33,256 nt of DNA, from positions 1 to 33,256 of the forward strand of contig NZ_JNLX01000133.1 in NCBI RefSeq assembly GCF_000715495.1, given 5' to 3'. Every line of letters starts with the position of its first letter. The first letter of the stretch is position 1. Origin of the DNA: Hymenobacter sp. IS2118. Lineage in GTDB: Bacteria > Bacteroidota > Bacteroidia > Cytophagales > Hymenobacteraceae. Shown here piece by piece: positions 22,195 to 28,811 of this stretch. Position numbers and translations under genes: made by a program. The notes below the pieces were generated by a model. The model saw nothing but the letters and a program-made list of their open reading frames with translations. It did no database searches and had not been told where the DNA came from.

Positions 22195-23076
22195 ATGAAT
22201 AGTTCCAATTCCGCGGGCTCCACGAGCCCCGTTTCGGGAGTGGATTCCTCCACTGTATTAGTCCTTGGCTGCGGTTGGCTGGGCATGGCACTCGCCCGCT
22301 CATTGGCTGGCAATGGGCACCGCGTATTGGGCACCACTACCACGCCCGAGCAAGTTGCCACCATGGAGGCCGCTGGTATTGAGCCGCACCTCTTGCGGCT
22401 GGGGGCTGATTTTGATAATCCCGCCGAAATACTGCTTCATGGCTTGCTACAGGCCGCCGATGTGCTGGTCCTGAATGTGCCGCCCCGTGCTTCTTCGGCG
22501 GGAGGCTATCCGGCGCTGTTGCGCCCCGTGCACCGGGCGGTTGCCGCGGCCGGCACCAAACACGTTATTTTCGTGAGCTCCACCAGCGTATATCCCGACG
22601 AGGCGCGCCTGATGCGCGAAGCCGATGCGTTGAGCACCCGTGACGCGGCCTCGGACGTATTGCGCGCCGAAGGCCATTTCGTACCCCGCTATGGACAGTG
22701 GAAAAGCACGGTGGTGCGGCTGGGGGGCCTCATTGGGCCCGACCGGGCACCCGGCCGCTTCCTGGCCGGCCGCCGCGACCTGGCCCAGGGCAATGCGCCC
22801 GTCAACCTGCTGCACCTCACCGATGCGGTGGGGGTGCTCTCGGGCATCATCGAGCACCGGGTATGGGGGCACACCTTCAACGTTTGTGCCGCGCAGCATC
22901 CGTTCCGGCGGGATTTTTACCCTGCTGCCGCCCGCTACCTGACGCTGGAAGCGCCCACCTTCAGGCGGGAGCAGCAAGAGGTGAGCGGTAAAACAATTGA
23001 CAGTAGCTCGGTTCGTACCCTGGTGCCTTACCAATTCCAGCACGACGACGTGCTGGCGGCCCTGGCTCACTGTTAG
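22195..23076 (+). CDS. Atypical SDR, YeeZ-like NAD-dependent epimerase/dehydratase
   Basis: A 293-residue Rossmann protein. The dinucleotide-binding motif VLVLGCGWLGMALARSL sits near residues 21-37, typical of the YeeZ-like atypical SDR branch rather than of classical sugar epimerases. VSSTSVYPDEARLM provides the Ser/Tyr positions, RLGGLIGPDRAPGRF is a conserved SDR segment, and LLHLTDAVGVL matches late. The reaction is unknown. The ATG at 22195 is preceded by TACTTTG (22162-22168), a promoter-like sequence. The next gene starts 40 nt after its stop. Confidence 0.87.
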   Translation: MNSSNSAGSTSPVSGVDSSTVLVLGCGWLGMALARSLAGNGHRVLGTTTTPEQVATMEAAGIEPHLLRLGADFDNPAEILLHGLLQAADVLVLNVPPRASSAGGYPALLRPVHRAVAAAGTKHVIFVSSTSVYPDEARLMREADALSTRDAASDVLRAEGHFVPRYGQWKSTVVRLGGLIGPDRAPGRFLAGRRDLAQGNAPVNLLHLTDAVGVLSGIIEHRVWGHTFNVCAAQHPFRRDFYPAAARYLTLEAPTFRREQQEVSGKTIDSSSVRTLVPYQFQHDDVLAALAHC

Positions 23077-23104
23077 CCAGGGCCGCCAGCTCGCCGTCCT
23101 GCCG

Positions 23105-23112
23105 TACCTTTG
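23105..23112 (+). promoter_or_regulatory. -7 element (TACCTTTG) immediately before the flavoprotein start
   Basis: TACCTTTG ends only 4 nt before the GTG start at 23117. If used with usual spacing, transcription would begin at or inside the start codon, giving a leaderless mRNA. Alternatively the gene is read from the upstream promoter. Confidence 0.4.
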
Positions 23113-23116
23113 CACC

Positions 23117-24391
23117 GTGAAAATTGACGCTGCTCAACCCCTCGTGGCCGTGCTCGGCGGCGGGGCGGCTGGTTTTTTTGGGGCCATTGCCTGCGCCGAA
23201 GCCAACCCCGCGCTTCAGGTGGTACTACTTGAAAAAACGGGCAAATTCCTCGGCAAAGTGCGTATTTCGGGGGGCGGGCGCTGCAACGTGACCCACGCCT
23301 GCGACACGGCCGCCCAGCTGGTGGCGCACTACCCCCGCGGCAGCAAGCAGCTCAAGGCCGCGTTTCAGCAGTTTGGCGTAGCCGATACCGTTGCCTGGTT
23401 TGCCAAGCGAGGCGTTACCCTGAAAACGGAGGCCGACGGCCGCATGTTTCCCACCACCGATTCCAGCGAAACCATTGCGCAAGCGTTGGAAGAAGCTGCG
23501 CGGCAGGCCGGCGTACGGCTGCTGCCCAATGTCGGGGTCGAGGAAGTACGGGCCGCCGCTACCGGAGGCTTCACCCTACACCTCAGCGGGGCCGGCACCG
23601 CCCAGCACGGCCGCACCCTGCACGCCACGCGCCTGCTCATTGCCACCGGCGGCAACCCCAAAAGCGCCAACTACGACTGGCTGCGCGCCCTGGGCCATAC
23701 CGTAGCCGAGCCCGTGCCCTCACTCTTCACCTTCAACGTGCCCAACTCCCCCCTTAGCGAGCTTATGGGCGTGAGCGTGCCCCAGGCCCGGGTGGTTTTG
23801 GCCGGCGAAAAATTGCAGTACGAAGGCCCGCTGCTGGTTACGCACTGGGGTGTGAGTGGTCCGGCCGTGCTCAAGCTCTCGGCCTGGGGCGCCCGGCGGC
23901 TCAATGAATTGGGCTACGTAGGCACAGCCCTGATAAACTGGATTCCTACGTTTACGGAAGAAACCCTACGCACCTGGCTGCAGCAGTTTCGCCAGGAAAA
24001 CGGCAAGAAAACCGTAGCCGCAAATCCGCAATTCGGTTTGCCGCAACGCCTGTGGCGCAGCCTGACCGAGCAGGCCGGCGTAGCACCTGAAACCCGCTGG
24101 AGTGACCTACCGGCTAAAACCCAGAACCGCCTGCTGGAACTCCTGCTCCGCTACCCGCTGGCCGTGCGCGGCAAAACCACTTACAAAGACGAATTTGTGA
24201 CTTGCGGCGGCATTTCCCTTGATGAAATCGACCTAAAAACCATGGGCAGCCGCCGCATGCCGGGGCTGCATTTCGCGGGCGAAGTTCTCGACATCGACGG
24301 CATTACCGGCGGCTTCAACTTCCAGGCGGCCTGGACCACGGGCTTTTTGGCCGGCCAAGCACTAGCGGTACCAACGGCCACCGGGCTGTAA
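23117..24391 (+). CDS. BaiN/RdsA-family NAD(P)/FAD-dependent flavoprotein
   Basis: A 424-residue flavoprotein of the HI0933/YhiN family; many relatives are annotated as aminoacetone oxidase or BaiN-type reductases with uncertain physiology. The FAD-binding motif VLGGGAAGFFGAIA is near the N-terminus, followed by LLEKTGKFLGKVRISGGGRC, the very characteristic family signature. DGRMFPTTDSSETI and the C-terminal FAD segment GEVLDIDGITGGFNFQAAW complete it. No ATG begins the family's first beta-strand; GTG at 23117 (VKIDAAQPLVAVLGGG) fits best, while the frame upstream to 22997 overlaps the preceding gene. It follows the SDR gene by 40 nt. Confidence 0.92.
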   Translation: MKIDAAQPLVAVLGGGAAGFFGAIACAEANPALQVVLLEKTGKFLGKVRISGGGRCNVTHACDTAAQLVAHYPRGSKQLKAAFQQFGVADTVAWFAKRGVTLKTEADGRMFPTTDSSETIAQALEEAARQAGVRLLPNVGVEEVRAAATGGFTLHLSGAGTAQHGRTLHATRLLIATGGNPKSANYDWLRALGHTVAEPVPSLFTFNVPNSPLSELMGVSVPQARVVLAGEKLQYEGPLLVTHWGVSGPAVLKLSAWGARRLNELGYVGTALINWIPTFTEETLRTWLQQFRQENGKKTVAANPQFGLPQRLWRSLTEQAGVAPETRWSDLPAKTQNRLLELLLRYPLAVRGKTTYKDEFVTCGGISLDEIDLKTMGSRRMPGLHFAGEVLDIDGITGGFNFQAAWTTGFLAGQALAVPTATGL

Positions 24392-24454
24392 CCTTAGCTG
24401 CGGGCAGGGAGTAAACGAGGTAGTAATTTTTCAACTTTACTTACTCCCTTTCCA

Positions 24455-24901
24455 ATGGAAGCCAAAGCCACCCAAGCCCTGCTCAACGAATTGGTAGAAA
24501 CCCTCAAAGACGGTCAGAACGGCTACGCCGACGCCATGACCGACGTGGAGGATGCCAAACTGAAAGAAACCTTCAAAAAATACGCGGCCCAGCGTTCGGA
24601 GTACATCACCGAAATCGAGGACCAGATGTTCAAGCTGAACCTCAAGCCCGACGAAAGCGGCTCCGTAACCGCAACCATCCACCGCGCCTGGATTGATTTG
24701 AAAGCCGCCATCACCAGCAAAGACAATACGGCCGTACTCAACGAGTGCGAGCGCGGCGAAGACTACGCGGTGAAAGCCTACCAGACCGCCCTGAAGGCCC
24801 AGGACTTGCCCTCAGCCGTTAAGTCGGTGATTGAAAAGCAGTACCAGGGCGTGCAGGAAGCCCACAACACCATCAAAGCGCTGCGTGACTCGTCGAAGTA
24901 A
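24455..24901 (+). CDS. PA2169 family (DUF2383) four-helix-bundle protein
   Basis: A 148-residue, all-helical cytoplasmic protein. The start ATQALLNELVETLKDGQNGYADA and the positions FKKYAAQRSEYITEIE and ALNECERGEDYAVKAYQTAL match the PA2169/DUF2383 family, a ferritin-like fold with suspected metal binding via Glu/Asp residues. Family members are often stress induced, but no reaction is established. The upstream region has a 9-bp inverted repeat (24406-24414/24441-24449) just before the ATG, which could influence translation. The gene ends before a strong palindromic terminator. Confidence 0.88.
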   Translation: MEAKATQALLNELVETLKDGQNGYADAMTDVEDAKLKETFKKYAAQRSEYITEIEDQMFKLNLKPDESGSVTATIHRAWIDLKAAITSKDNTAVLNECERGEDYAVKAYQTALKAQDLPSAVKSVIEKQYQGVQEAHNTIKALRDSSK

Positions 24902-24973
24902 GTCCGGAGCTCGGTTGAGCAAGTCAGCTGGATTTCAATCGCCGCCGTTGGCATTATCTAATTCTCTGACCTG

Positions 24974-25024
24974 TTAAACGCAAAAAAGGACCCTCGATAA
25001 TCGAGGGTCCTTTTTTGCGTTTAA
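24974..25024. terminator. Terminator of the PA2169 gene, perfect 24-bp arms
   Basis: Arms 24974-24997 and 25001-25024 are perfectly complementary, loop TAA. The core ggaccctcga is flanked by A6/T6 tracts and pairing continues outside them (ttaaacgc/gcgtttaa). Confidence 0.87.
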
Positions 25025-25089
25025 ATAACACTAAGAATAACGCACTAACTATTACCAACAAGTAATAAATAATTGGTAGTTGCAGCGGT

Positions 25090-25126
25090 AGATATTGACC
25101 GGGTTACAATAACCCGGCCAATATCT
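25090..25126 (-). terminator. Hairpin 24 nt after the helicase stop
   Basis: Arms 25090-25106 and 25110-25126 pair at 16 of 17 positions. There is no U-tract on the minus strand, so it is a probable 3'-end structure of the helicase mRNA rather than a clear terminator. Confidence 0.45.
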
Positions 25127-25149
25127 CTTAATTCGCTAAATCTGACTTA

Positions 25150-27213
25150 CTATTCGTCGAAACTTTCGTTGCGAGGCTTGCGGGGCGTTTCGTACTCGCG
25201 GGGAGTACCATAGCTGGGCTTGTTGCCGTAGCTGGGCTTGTCGCCGTAGCTGGGCTTGTTGCCGTAGCTGGGCTTGTTGCCGTAGCTGGGCTTGTTGCCG
25301 TAGCTGGGCTTGTTGCCGTAGCCGCTACCGCCTTCGCGGTTGCCATAAGCGGGCTTGTTGCCGTAGCTGGGGCGGTCGCCGCCATCGCGGTTGCCTTTGT
25401 AGCCACCGCCGTAGCCGCTGCCGCCTTCGCGGCGCTCGCCACCGCCGTAGCTGCTGCCACCGCGGTTACCGCCTTTGTAGCCGCCACCGTAGCTGTTGCC
25501 GCCTTCACGACGCTCGCCACCGCTGAAGGGACGACGCTCGCGGTCGCCGCCGAAGCCGCCAGGACCACCACCGCCGGTGCGGTTGAAGCCTTCTTCTTTG
25601 GCTGCGCCTTCCTGCACGGGAGTAGCAATGCTGAAGCTAACCGGCGTACCCTGGATGCTGGTGCGGCCGAGCTTTTCTACAATTTCATTGGCATACTCCG
25701 AAGGCACTTCCACAAAGCTGAACTTGTCGTAGAGGGCAATGTCGCCCACTTTGGCACCGGTCAGGTTGCTCGACTCCGAAATCAGGTCCACGATGTCGCG
25801 GGGGTGAATCCGGTCCTTCTTGCCCATAGTTACGAACAAGCGGGTATAGCCGGGGCGCGCCTGGCCGGCGGCCTTACTGGCGTCGAGGCTCTGCTGAGCA
25901 CTCTTGTCCTCTTTCATCGTCATTTTCAGCAGCGCGGCGGCGATGTCAAGCGAGGTAATTTCCTCACTCTGGTCGAGCAGGCGCTGCACGCGGCCCACGT
26001 ATTTCTCCAGGTTGCCCTTCTCCACGATTTCCTTAATCTGGTTCAGGAACAGCGTAGTTTTCACTTCCGAAACATCGGCAAACGACGGCACCTGCGCCAA
26101 CTTGATGTCGGCCTTGGTGAAGCGCATGATGTCGCGCAGCTTATAGATGTCGCGGCCGCTCACAAACGTGAAGGCTCTGCCCGACTTGCCAGCGCGGCCC
26201 GTGCGGCCAATGCGGTGCACGTAATATTCTTCGTCGGCGGGAAGGTCGTAGTTAAATACAGCCTCCACGTTGTCCACGTCGATACCACGGGCGGCTACGT
26301 CAGTCGCAACTAGTACTTCGATAGTCGACTTGCGAAATTTATCGAGCGTGTTCTGGCGCTGCTGCTGGCCCATGTCGCCGTGCAGGCCTTCGGCGAAGTA
26401 GCCTTTGGCTTGCAGGTCGGCCACGATTTCGTCCACCATACGCTTGGTGTTGGCGAAAACGATGGTCGACTTCAGGTTATACATATCGAGAATACGGGTC
26501 AGCACATCCTTTTTCTGGGGGCCGCGCACCTCGAAGTAGCTCTGCTCGATGTTGGTCACCGTCATCGTCTTGTGGTTCACCTTCACTACCTGCGGGTCGC
26601 GCTGGTACTTCTTGGTGAGCTCCATGATGGGCTTGCTCATCGTGGCCGAGAAGAACACCGTCTGGCGCTCCTTCGGCATCTTGCTCAGAATGAACTCGAT
26701 GTCGTCACGGAAGCCCATGTCGAGCATTTCGTCGGCTTCGTCCAGAATGATTTTGGTGGTGTTCTCCAGCTTCAGGGTGCCACGCTCGATGTGGTCCATG
26801 ATGCGGCCGGGGGTGCCGATAACAATCTGCACACCGCGCTCCAGAGCGCGGAGCTGACGGTCGTAAGGGCTGCCACCGTAGATGGGAACTACCATCAGGC
26901 CACGCTTGTACTTGCCCAGCTTCTGGATTTCGCCCGAAACCTGCACCGCGAGCTCGCGGGTAGGGCAGAGCACCAATACCTGCACGTCTTTGCTCTCGGT
27001 ATCGATGTTATCGATGGCGGGAATGGAGAAGGCGGCGGTTTTGCCGGTACCCGTCTGGGCCTGGCCGATTACGTCTTTGCCGGCGAGCAGTACGGGAATA
27101 GCGGCGGCCTGAATGGCCGAGGCTTCCTCGTAGCCCATCTCGGTGATGGCGCGTTGTACTTCCTCAGAGAGGTTCAGTTCGTCAAAACGAACAACAATTT
27201 TTTCAGCTTCCAT
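25150..27213 (-). CDS. DEAD-box ATP-dependent RNA helicase with Gly/Tyr-rich repeat tail
   Basis: A 687-residue CsdA/DeaD-like helicase that remodels structured RNA, probably in ribosome assembly and cold adaptation. Core motifs are complete: Q region (ASAIQAAAIP), AQTGTGKT (52-59), PTRELA (84-89), TPGR (134-137), DEAD (158-161), SAT (189-191), then RGIDV and HRIGRTGR. A DbpA-type RNA-binding domain follows near residues 455-530 (RLFVTMGKKDRIHPRDIVDL, SFVEVPSEYANEIVEKL). The rest is a disordered tail of Gly/Arg-rich blocks and six PSYGNK-like repeats encoded by an 18-bp tandem repeat. A TACCTTTG promoter (27400-27393) predicts a ~170-nt leader, as expected for cold-regulated genes. The cold-shock gene lies nearby. 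Confidence 0.95.
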   Translation of the reverse strand: MEAEKIVVRFDELNLSEEVQRAITEMGYEEASAIQAAAIPVLLAGKDVIGQAQTGTGKTAAFSIPAIDNIDTESKDVQVLVLCPTRELAVQVSGEIQKLGKYKRGLMVVPIYGGSPYDRQLRALERGVQIVIGTPGRIMDHIERGTLKLENTTKIILDEADEMLDMGFRDDIEFILSKMPKERQTVFFSATMSKPIMELTKKYQRDPQVVKVNHKTMTVTNIEQSYFEVRGPQKKDVLTRILDMYNLKSTIVFANTKRMVDEIVADLQAKGYFAEGLHGDMGQQQRQNTLDKFRKSTIEVLVATDVAARGIDVDNVEAVFNYDLPADEEYYVHRIGRTGRAGKSGRAFTFVSGRDIYKLRDIMRFTKADIKLAQVPSFADVSEVKTTLFLNQIKEIVEKGNLEKYVGRVQRLLDQSEEITSLDIAAALLKMTMKEDKSAQQSLDASKAAGQARPGYTRLFVTMGKKDRIHPRDIVDLISESSNLTGAKVGDIALYDKFSFVEVPSEYANEIVEKLGRTSIQGTPVSFSIATPVQEGAAKEEGFNRTGGGGPGGFGGDRERRPFSGGERREGGNSYGGGYKGGNRGGSSYGGGERREGGSGYGGGYKGNRDGGDRPSYGNKPAYGNREGGSGYGNKPSYGNKPSYGNKPSYGNKPSYGDKPSYGNKPSYGTPREYETPRKPRNESFDE
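25211..25318. repeat. Six tandem copies of an 18-bp unit inside the helicase gene
   Basis: Unit tagctgggcttgttgccg repeated six times, nearly identical; copy 2 has one C for T, changing Asn to Asp. On the minus strand it encodes the repeated PSYGNK of the helicase tail. Recent expansion by slippage is likely. Confidence 0.9.
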
Positions 27214-27392
27214 GAATGTGGAAAAAGGTAAGGGGTAAGAGACTCGCTCCGAAAACAGCCGTACTCAGCGACGTTTCCCCTCCTTCTACCTTGTCACAAT
27301 CAGGCGGGAAAAACAACCAATAAACTATGCGGCCAATGCGTTATGCCTCTCTTAGGCTTGCGCGGACTTAGGGCCGTCCTCAAATGCGGGTG

Positions 27393-27400
27393 CAAAGGTA
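27393..27400 (-). promoter_or_regulatory. -7 element (TACCTTTG) of the DEAD-box helicase gene
   Basis: Exact match to TAnnTTTG on the minus strand, identical to the elements at 10452-10445 and 23105-23112 and followed by the same GCA. It predicts a leader of ~170 nt before the ATG at 27213. No -33 TTG was found. Confidence 0.5.
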
Positions 27401-27462
27401 GGATTTTTATTTTGAAAAAGCTAGATAGTGTATGAAGTAATTTTTATGACATCTCTTCTGAC

Positions 27463-27547
27463 CCGTCATGCCGAGCGCGGCCGAGGTATCTCATTCGCAC
27501 CGTTCAACGAAGCAAGCGAGATGCCTCGGCTGCGCTCGGCATGACGG
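27463..27547. repeat. Interspersed palindromic repeat, copy 2
   Basis: Arms 27463-27492 and 27518-27547 pair at 28 of 30 positions, loop 25 nt. It shares GTCATGC-GAGC, CGA-G-ATCTC and CACCGTT with the copy at 11727-11814, so both belong to one family. Confidence 0.75.
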
Positions 27548-27684
27548 CTTGAAATTATGGTTATCCCTGCGCGGCTGCTTAAGAGGAGATTCTATTGCAA
27601 GGAGTATGAGTGTAACGATGCTACGGCTGCGCGGACATCAGATGAGCATGACGGTCTTTTAGCATTATGGCTCTTCACTGGGCA

Positions 27685-27712
27685 TAAAAAAAGCCCGCCA
27701 GAGGCGGGCTTT
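27685..27712 (-). terminator. Terminator of the cold-shock gene
   Basis: Perfect 10-bp arms aaagcccgcc (27690-27699) and ggcgggcttt (27703-27712), loop aga. The adjoining A-run reads as a U-tract on the minus strand, 24 nt after the cold-shock stop. Confidence 0.85.
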
Positions 27713-27735
27713 CTTATTACAAAGTCAGGGCAGGA

Positions 27736-27930
27736 CTAAACCAGCGACACTTTAACAGCGTTCGGGCCTTTTTTGCCTTGGGCTACTTCAAATTGAACTT
27801 TGTCGTTTTCGCGAATCGAGCTTACTTGCAGGTCGCTGATGTGTACGAAAATGTCTTCGCCAGTTTCGTCGTTTTTGATGAAACCAAAGCCTTTGGTCTC
27901 ATTAAAGAATTTTACCGTTCCGGTGGGCAT
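27736..27930 (-). CDS. Cold-shock protein (CspA family)
   Basis: A 64-residue single OB-fold protein that binds single-stranded RNA and DNA and melts mRNA structure. RNP1 is KGFGFIKND and RNP2 is DIFVHISDL; the N-terminus PTGTVKFFNETKGFGFI is canonical. The length matches bacterial Csp proteins. A TATCTTTG promoter (28003-27996) with TTG 19 nt further upstream predicts a ~60-nt leader, and a strong terminator follows. The nearby DEAD-box helicase is a common functional partner in cold response. Confidence 0.96.
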   Translation of the reverse strand: MPTGTVKFFNETKGFGFIKNDETGEDIFVHISDLQVSSIRENDKVQFEVAQGKKGPNAVKVSLV

Positions 27931-27995
27931 GGTGGTTGTGTTGTGGAGTTTCCCTAAGCTTTTGGGCCACCGTGGCTTGGTTTCTTAGGTTGCGT

Positions 27996-28003
27996 CAAAG
28001 ATA
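27996..28003 (-). promoter_or_regulatory. Promoter of the cold-shock gene (TTG-N19-TATCTTTG)
   Basis: TATCTTTG on the minus strand matches TAnnTTTG exactly. TTG at 28025-28023 (minus strand) lies 19 nt upstream. The ATG is 66 nt downstream. Confidence 0.55.
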
Positions 28004-28088
28004 GGCATAATTTCCAAATGAGCAAGCTGATAGGTATTTTTTTCAATGCGTGCCGACCTTTGCCCGGTCTCCTCCTTACCTATACAGT

Positions 28089-28499
28089 ATGCCCGACGCG
28101 CCCGCTCACGCTTTTGTCCACGAATTTCAGGTTCCCGATAGCGCCATTGACGCGCTGGGCCACGCCAACAACGTGGAATACGTGCGCTGGGTCCAGGACG
28201 TGGCCGGGGCACACTGGCTGAGCATCTGCCCGGCGGAATTTCAGGAAAAGATTATCTGGGTGGTGCGCGAGCATCGGATTCGTTACCTGCAGTCGGCTTT
28301 TGCGGGCGAGACGCTGCGGGGCACCACCTGGGTGGGGGAATCCAGCGGGGCCACGTCGCTGCGCTACACCCGCCTCACCCGCGCCGCCGATGGCGTGCTG
28401 CTGTGCGAGGCCGAAACCACCTGGGTGCTGCTCGACCCGAAAAGCGGCCGGCCGGTACGCGTGACGGCGGAGATGGTGAATTGGCTGAAAAAGGATTGA
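28089..28499 (+). CDS. Acyl-CoA thioesterase, 4HBT/YbgC-like hotdog fold
   Basis: A 136-residue thioesterase that hydrolyses acyl-CoA or related thioesters in the cytoplasm. The family motif DALGHANNVEYVRWVQDVA carries the catalytic Asp near residue 21 and the conserved His-Ala-Asn-Asn turn. REHRIRYLQSAFAGETL and the beta-strand LCEAETTWVLLD follow, as in FadM/YbgC proteins. The ATG at 28089 is preferred over a GTG at 28050, because it gives the usual ~135 residues. It is divergent from the cold-shock gene. Substrate chain length cannot be judged. Confidence 0.9.
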   Translation: MPDAPAHAFVHEFQVPDSAIDALGHANNVEYVRWVQDVAGAHWLSICPAEFQEKIIWVVREHRIRYLQSAFAGETLRGTTWVGESSGATSLRYTRLTRAADGVLLCEAETTWVLLDPKSGRPVRVTAEMVNWLKKD

Positions 28500-28535
28500 A
28501 AAGTTGAATCAAACCCGCTTCCTCCTACTGACCCA

Positions 28536-28763
28536 CTAATTTATCAGAAGGTTTTGTGAAGCAAGCCACTCATAACGAATAATAAAACCTATTACACATA
28601 GGATTGCAAACACCGCCGAAATTTGAGAAATCAGGGTAAACAGATTTGGTCTGTATACCTTGATAATTCCAAAAATCCTGGCTACCACGCTTCCAACAAT
28701 TAGAAAAATCATCGAGCAAATGAATGCAACAGCAAAAAGCACCGGTAGTACAAGTAATGCCAT
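28536..28763 (-). CDS. Small integral membrane protein, unknown
   Basis: A 75-residue protein with two clear hydrophobic segments: LLVLPVLFAVAFICSMIFL (near 3-21, probably continuing to the next turn) and LISQISAVFAILCVIGFII (near 44-62), with RIFGIIKVYRPN between. It is a predicted two-helix inner-membrane protein of unknown function. The coding region is clearly more AT-rich than both neighbours, which suggests recent acquisition or a different origin. The ATG at 28763 is well placed, and no alternative frame has comparable coding character. Confidence 0.6.
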   Translation of the reverse strand: MALLVLPVLFAVAFICSMIFLIVGSVVARIFGIIKVYRPNLFTLISQISAVFAILCVIGFIIRYEWLASQNLLIN

Positions 28764-28811
28764 CGAGGTTTGAATTAGCTAATATTGAAAATAATCTACT
28801 TATAAACATAC

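Larger units (their letters stand above)
27214..27735. other. Intergenic region between helicase and cold-shock genes
   Basis: A 522-bp gap. It contains the helicase leader and promoter (to ~27400), an interspersed palindromic repeat (27463-27547), a probable fragment of a further copy (27646-27656, gcatgacggtc) and the cold-shock gene terminator (27690-27712). No convincing ORF. Confidence 0.6.

Noticed and set aside
25211..25318. Tandem repeat as a CRISPR-like array
   Set aside because: Units are contiguous with no spacers and lie inside a coding sequence.
25128..25628. Ala/Thr-rich frame overlapping the helicase tail
   Set aside because: It is the 18-bp repeat and RGG tail read in another frame.
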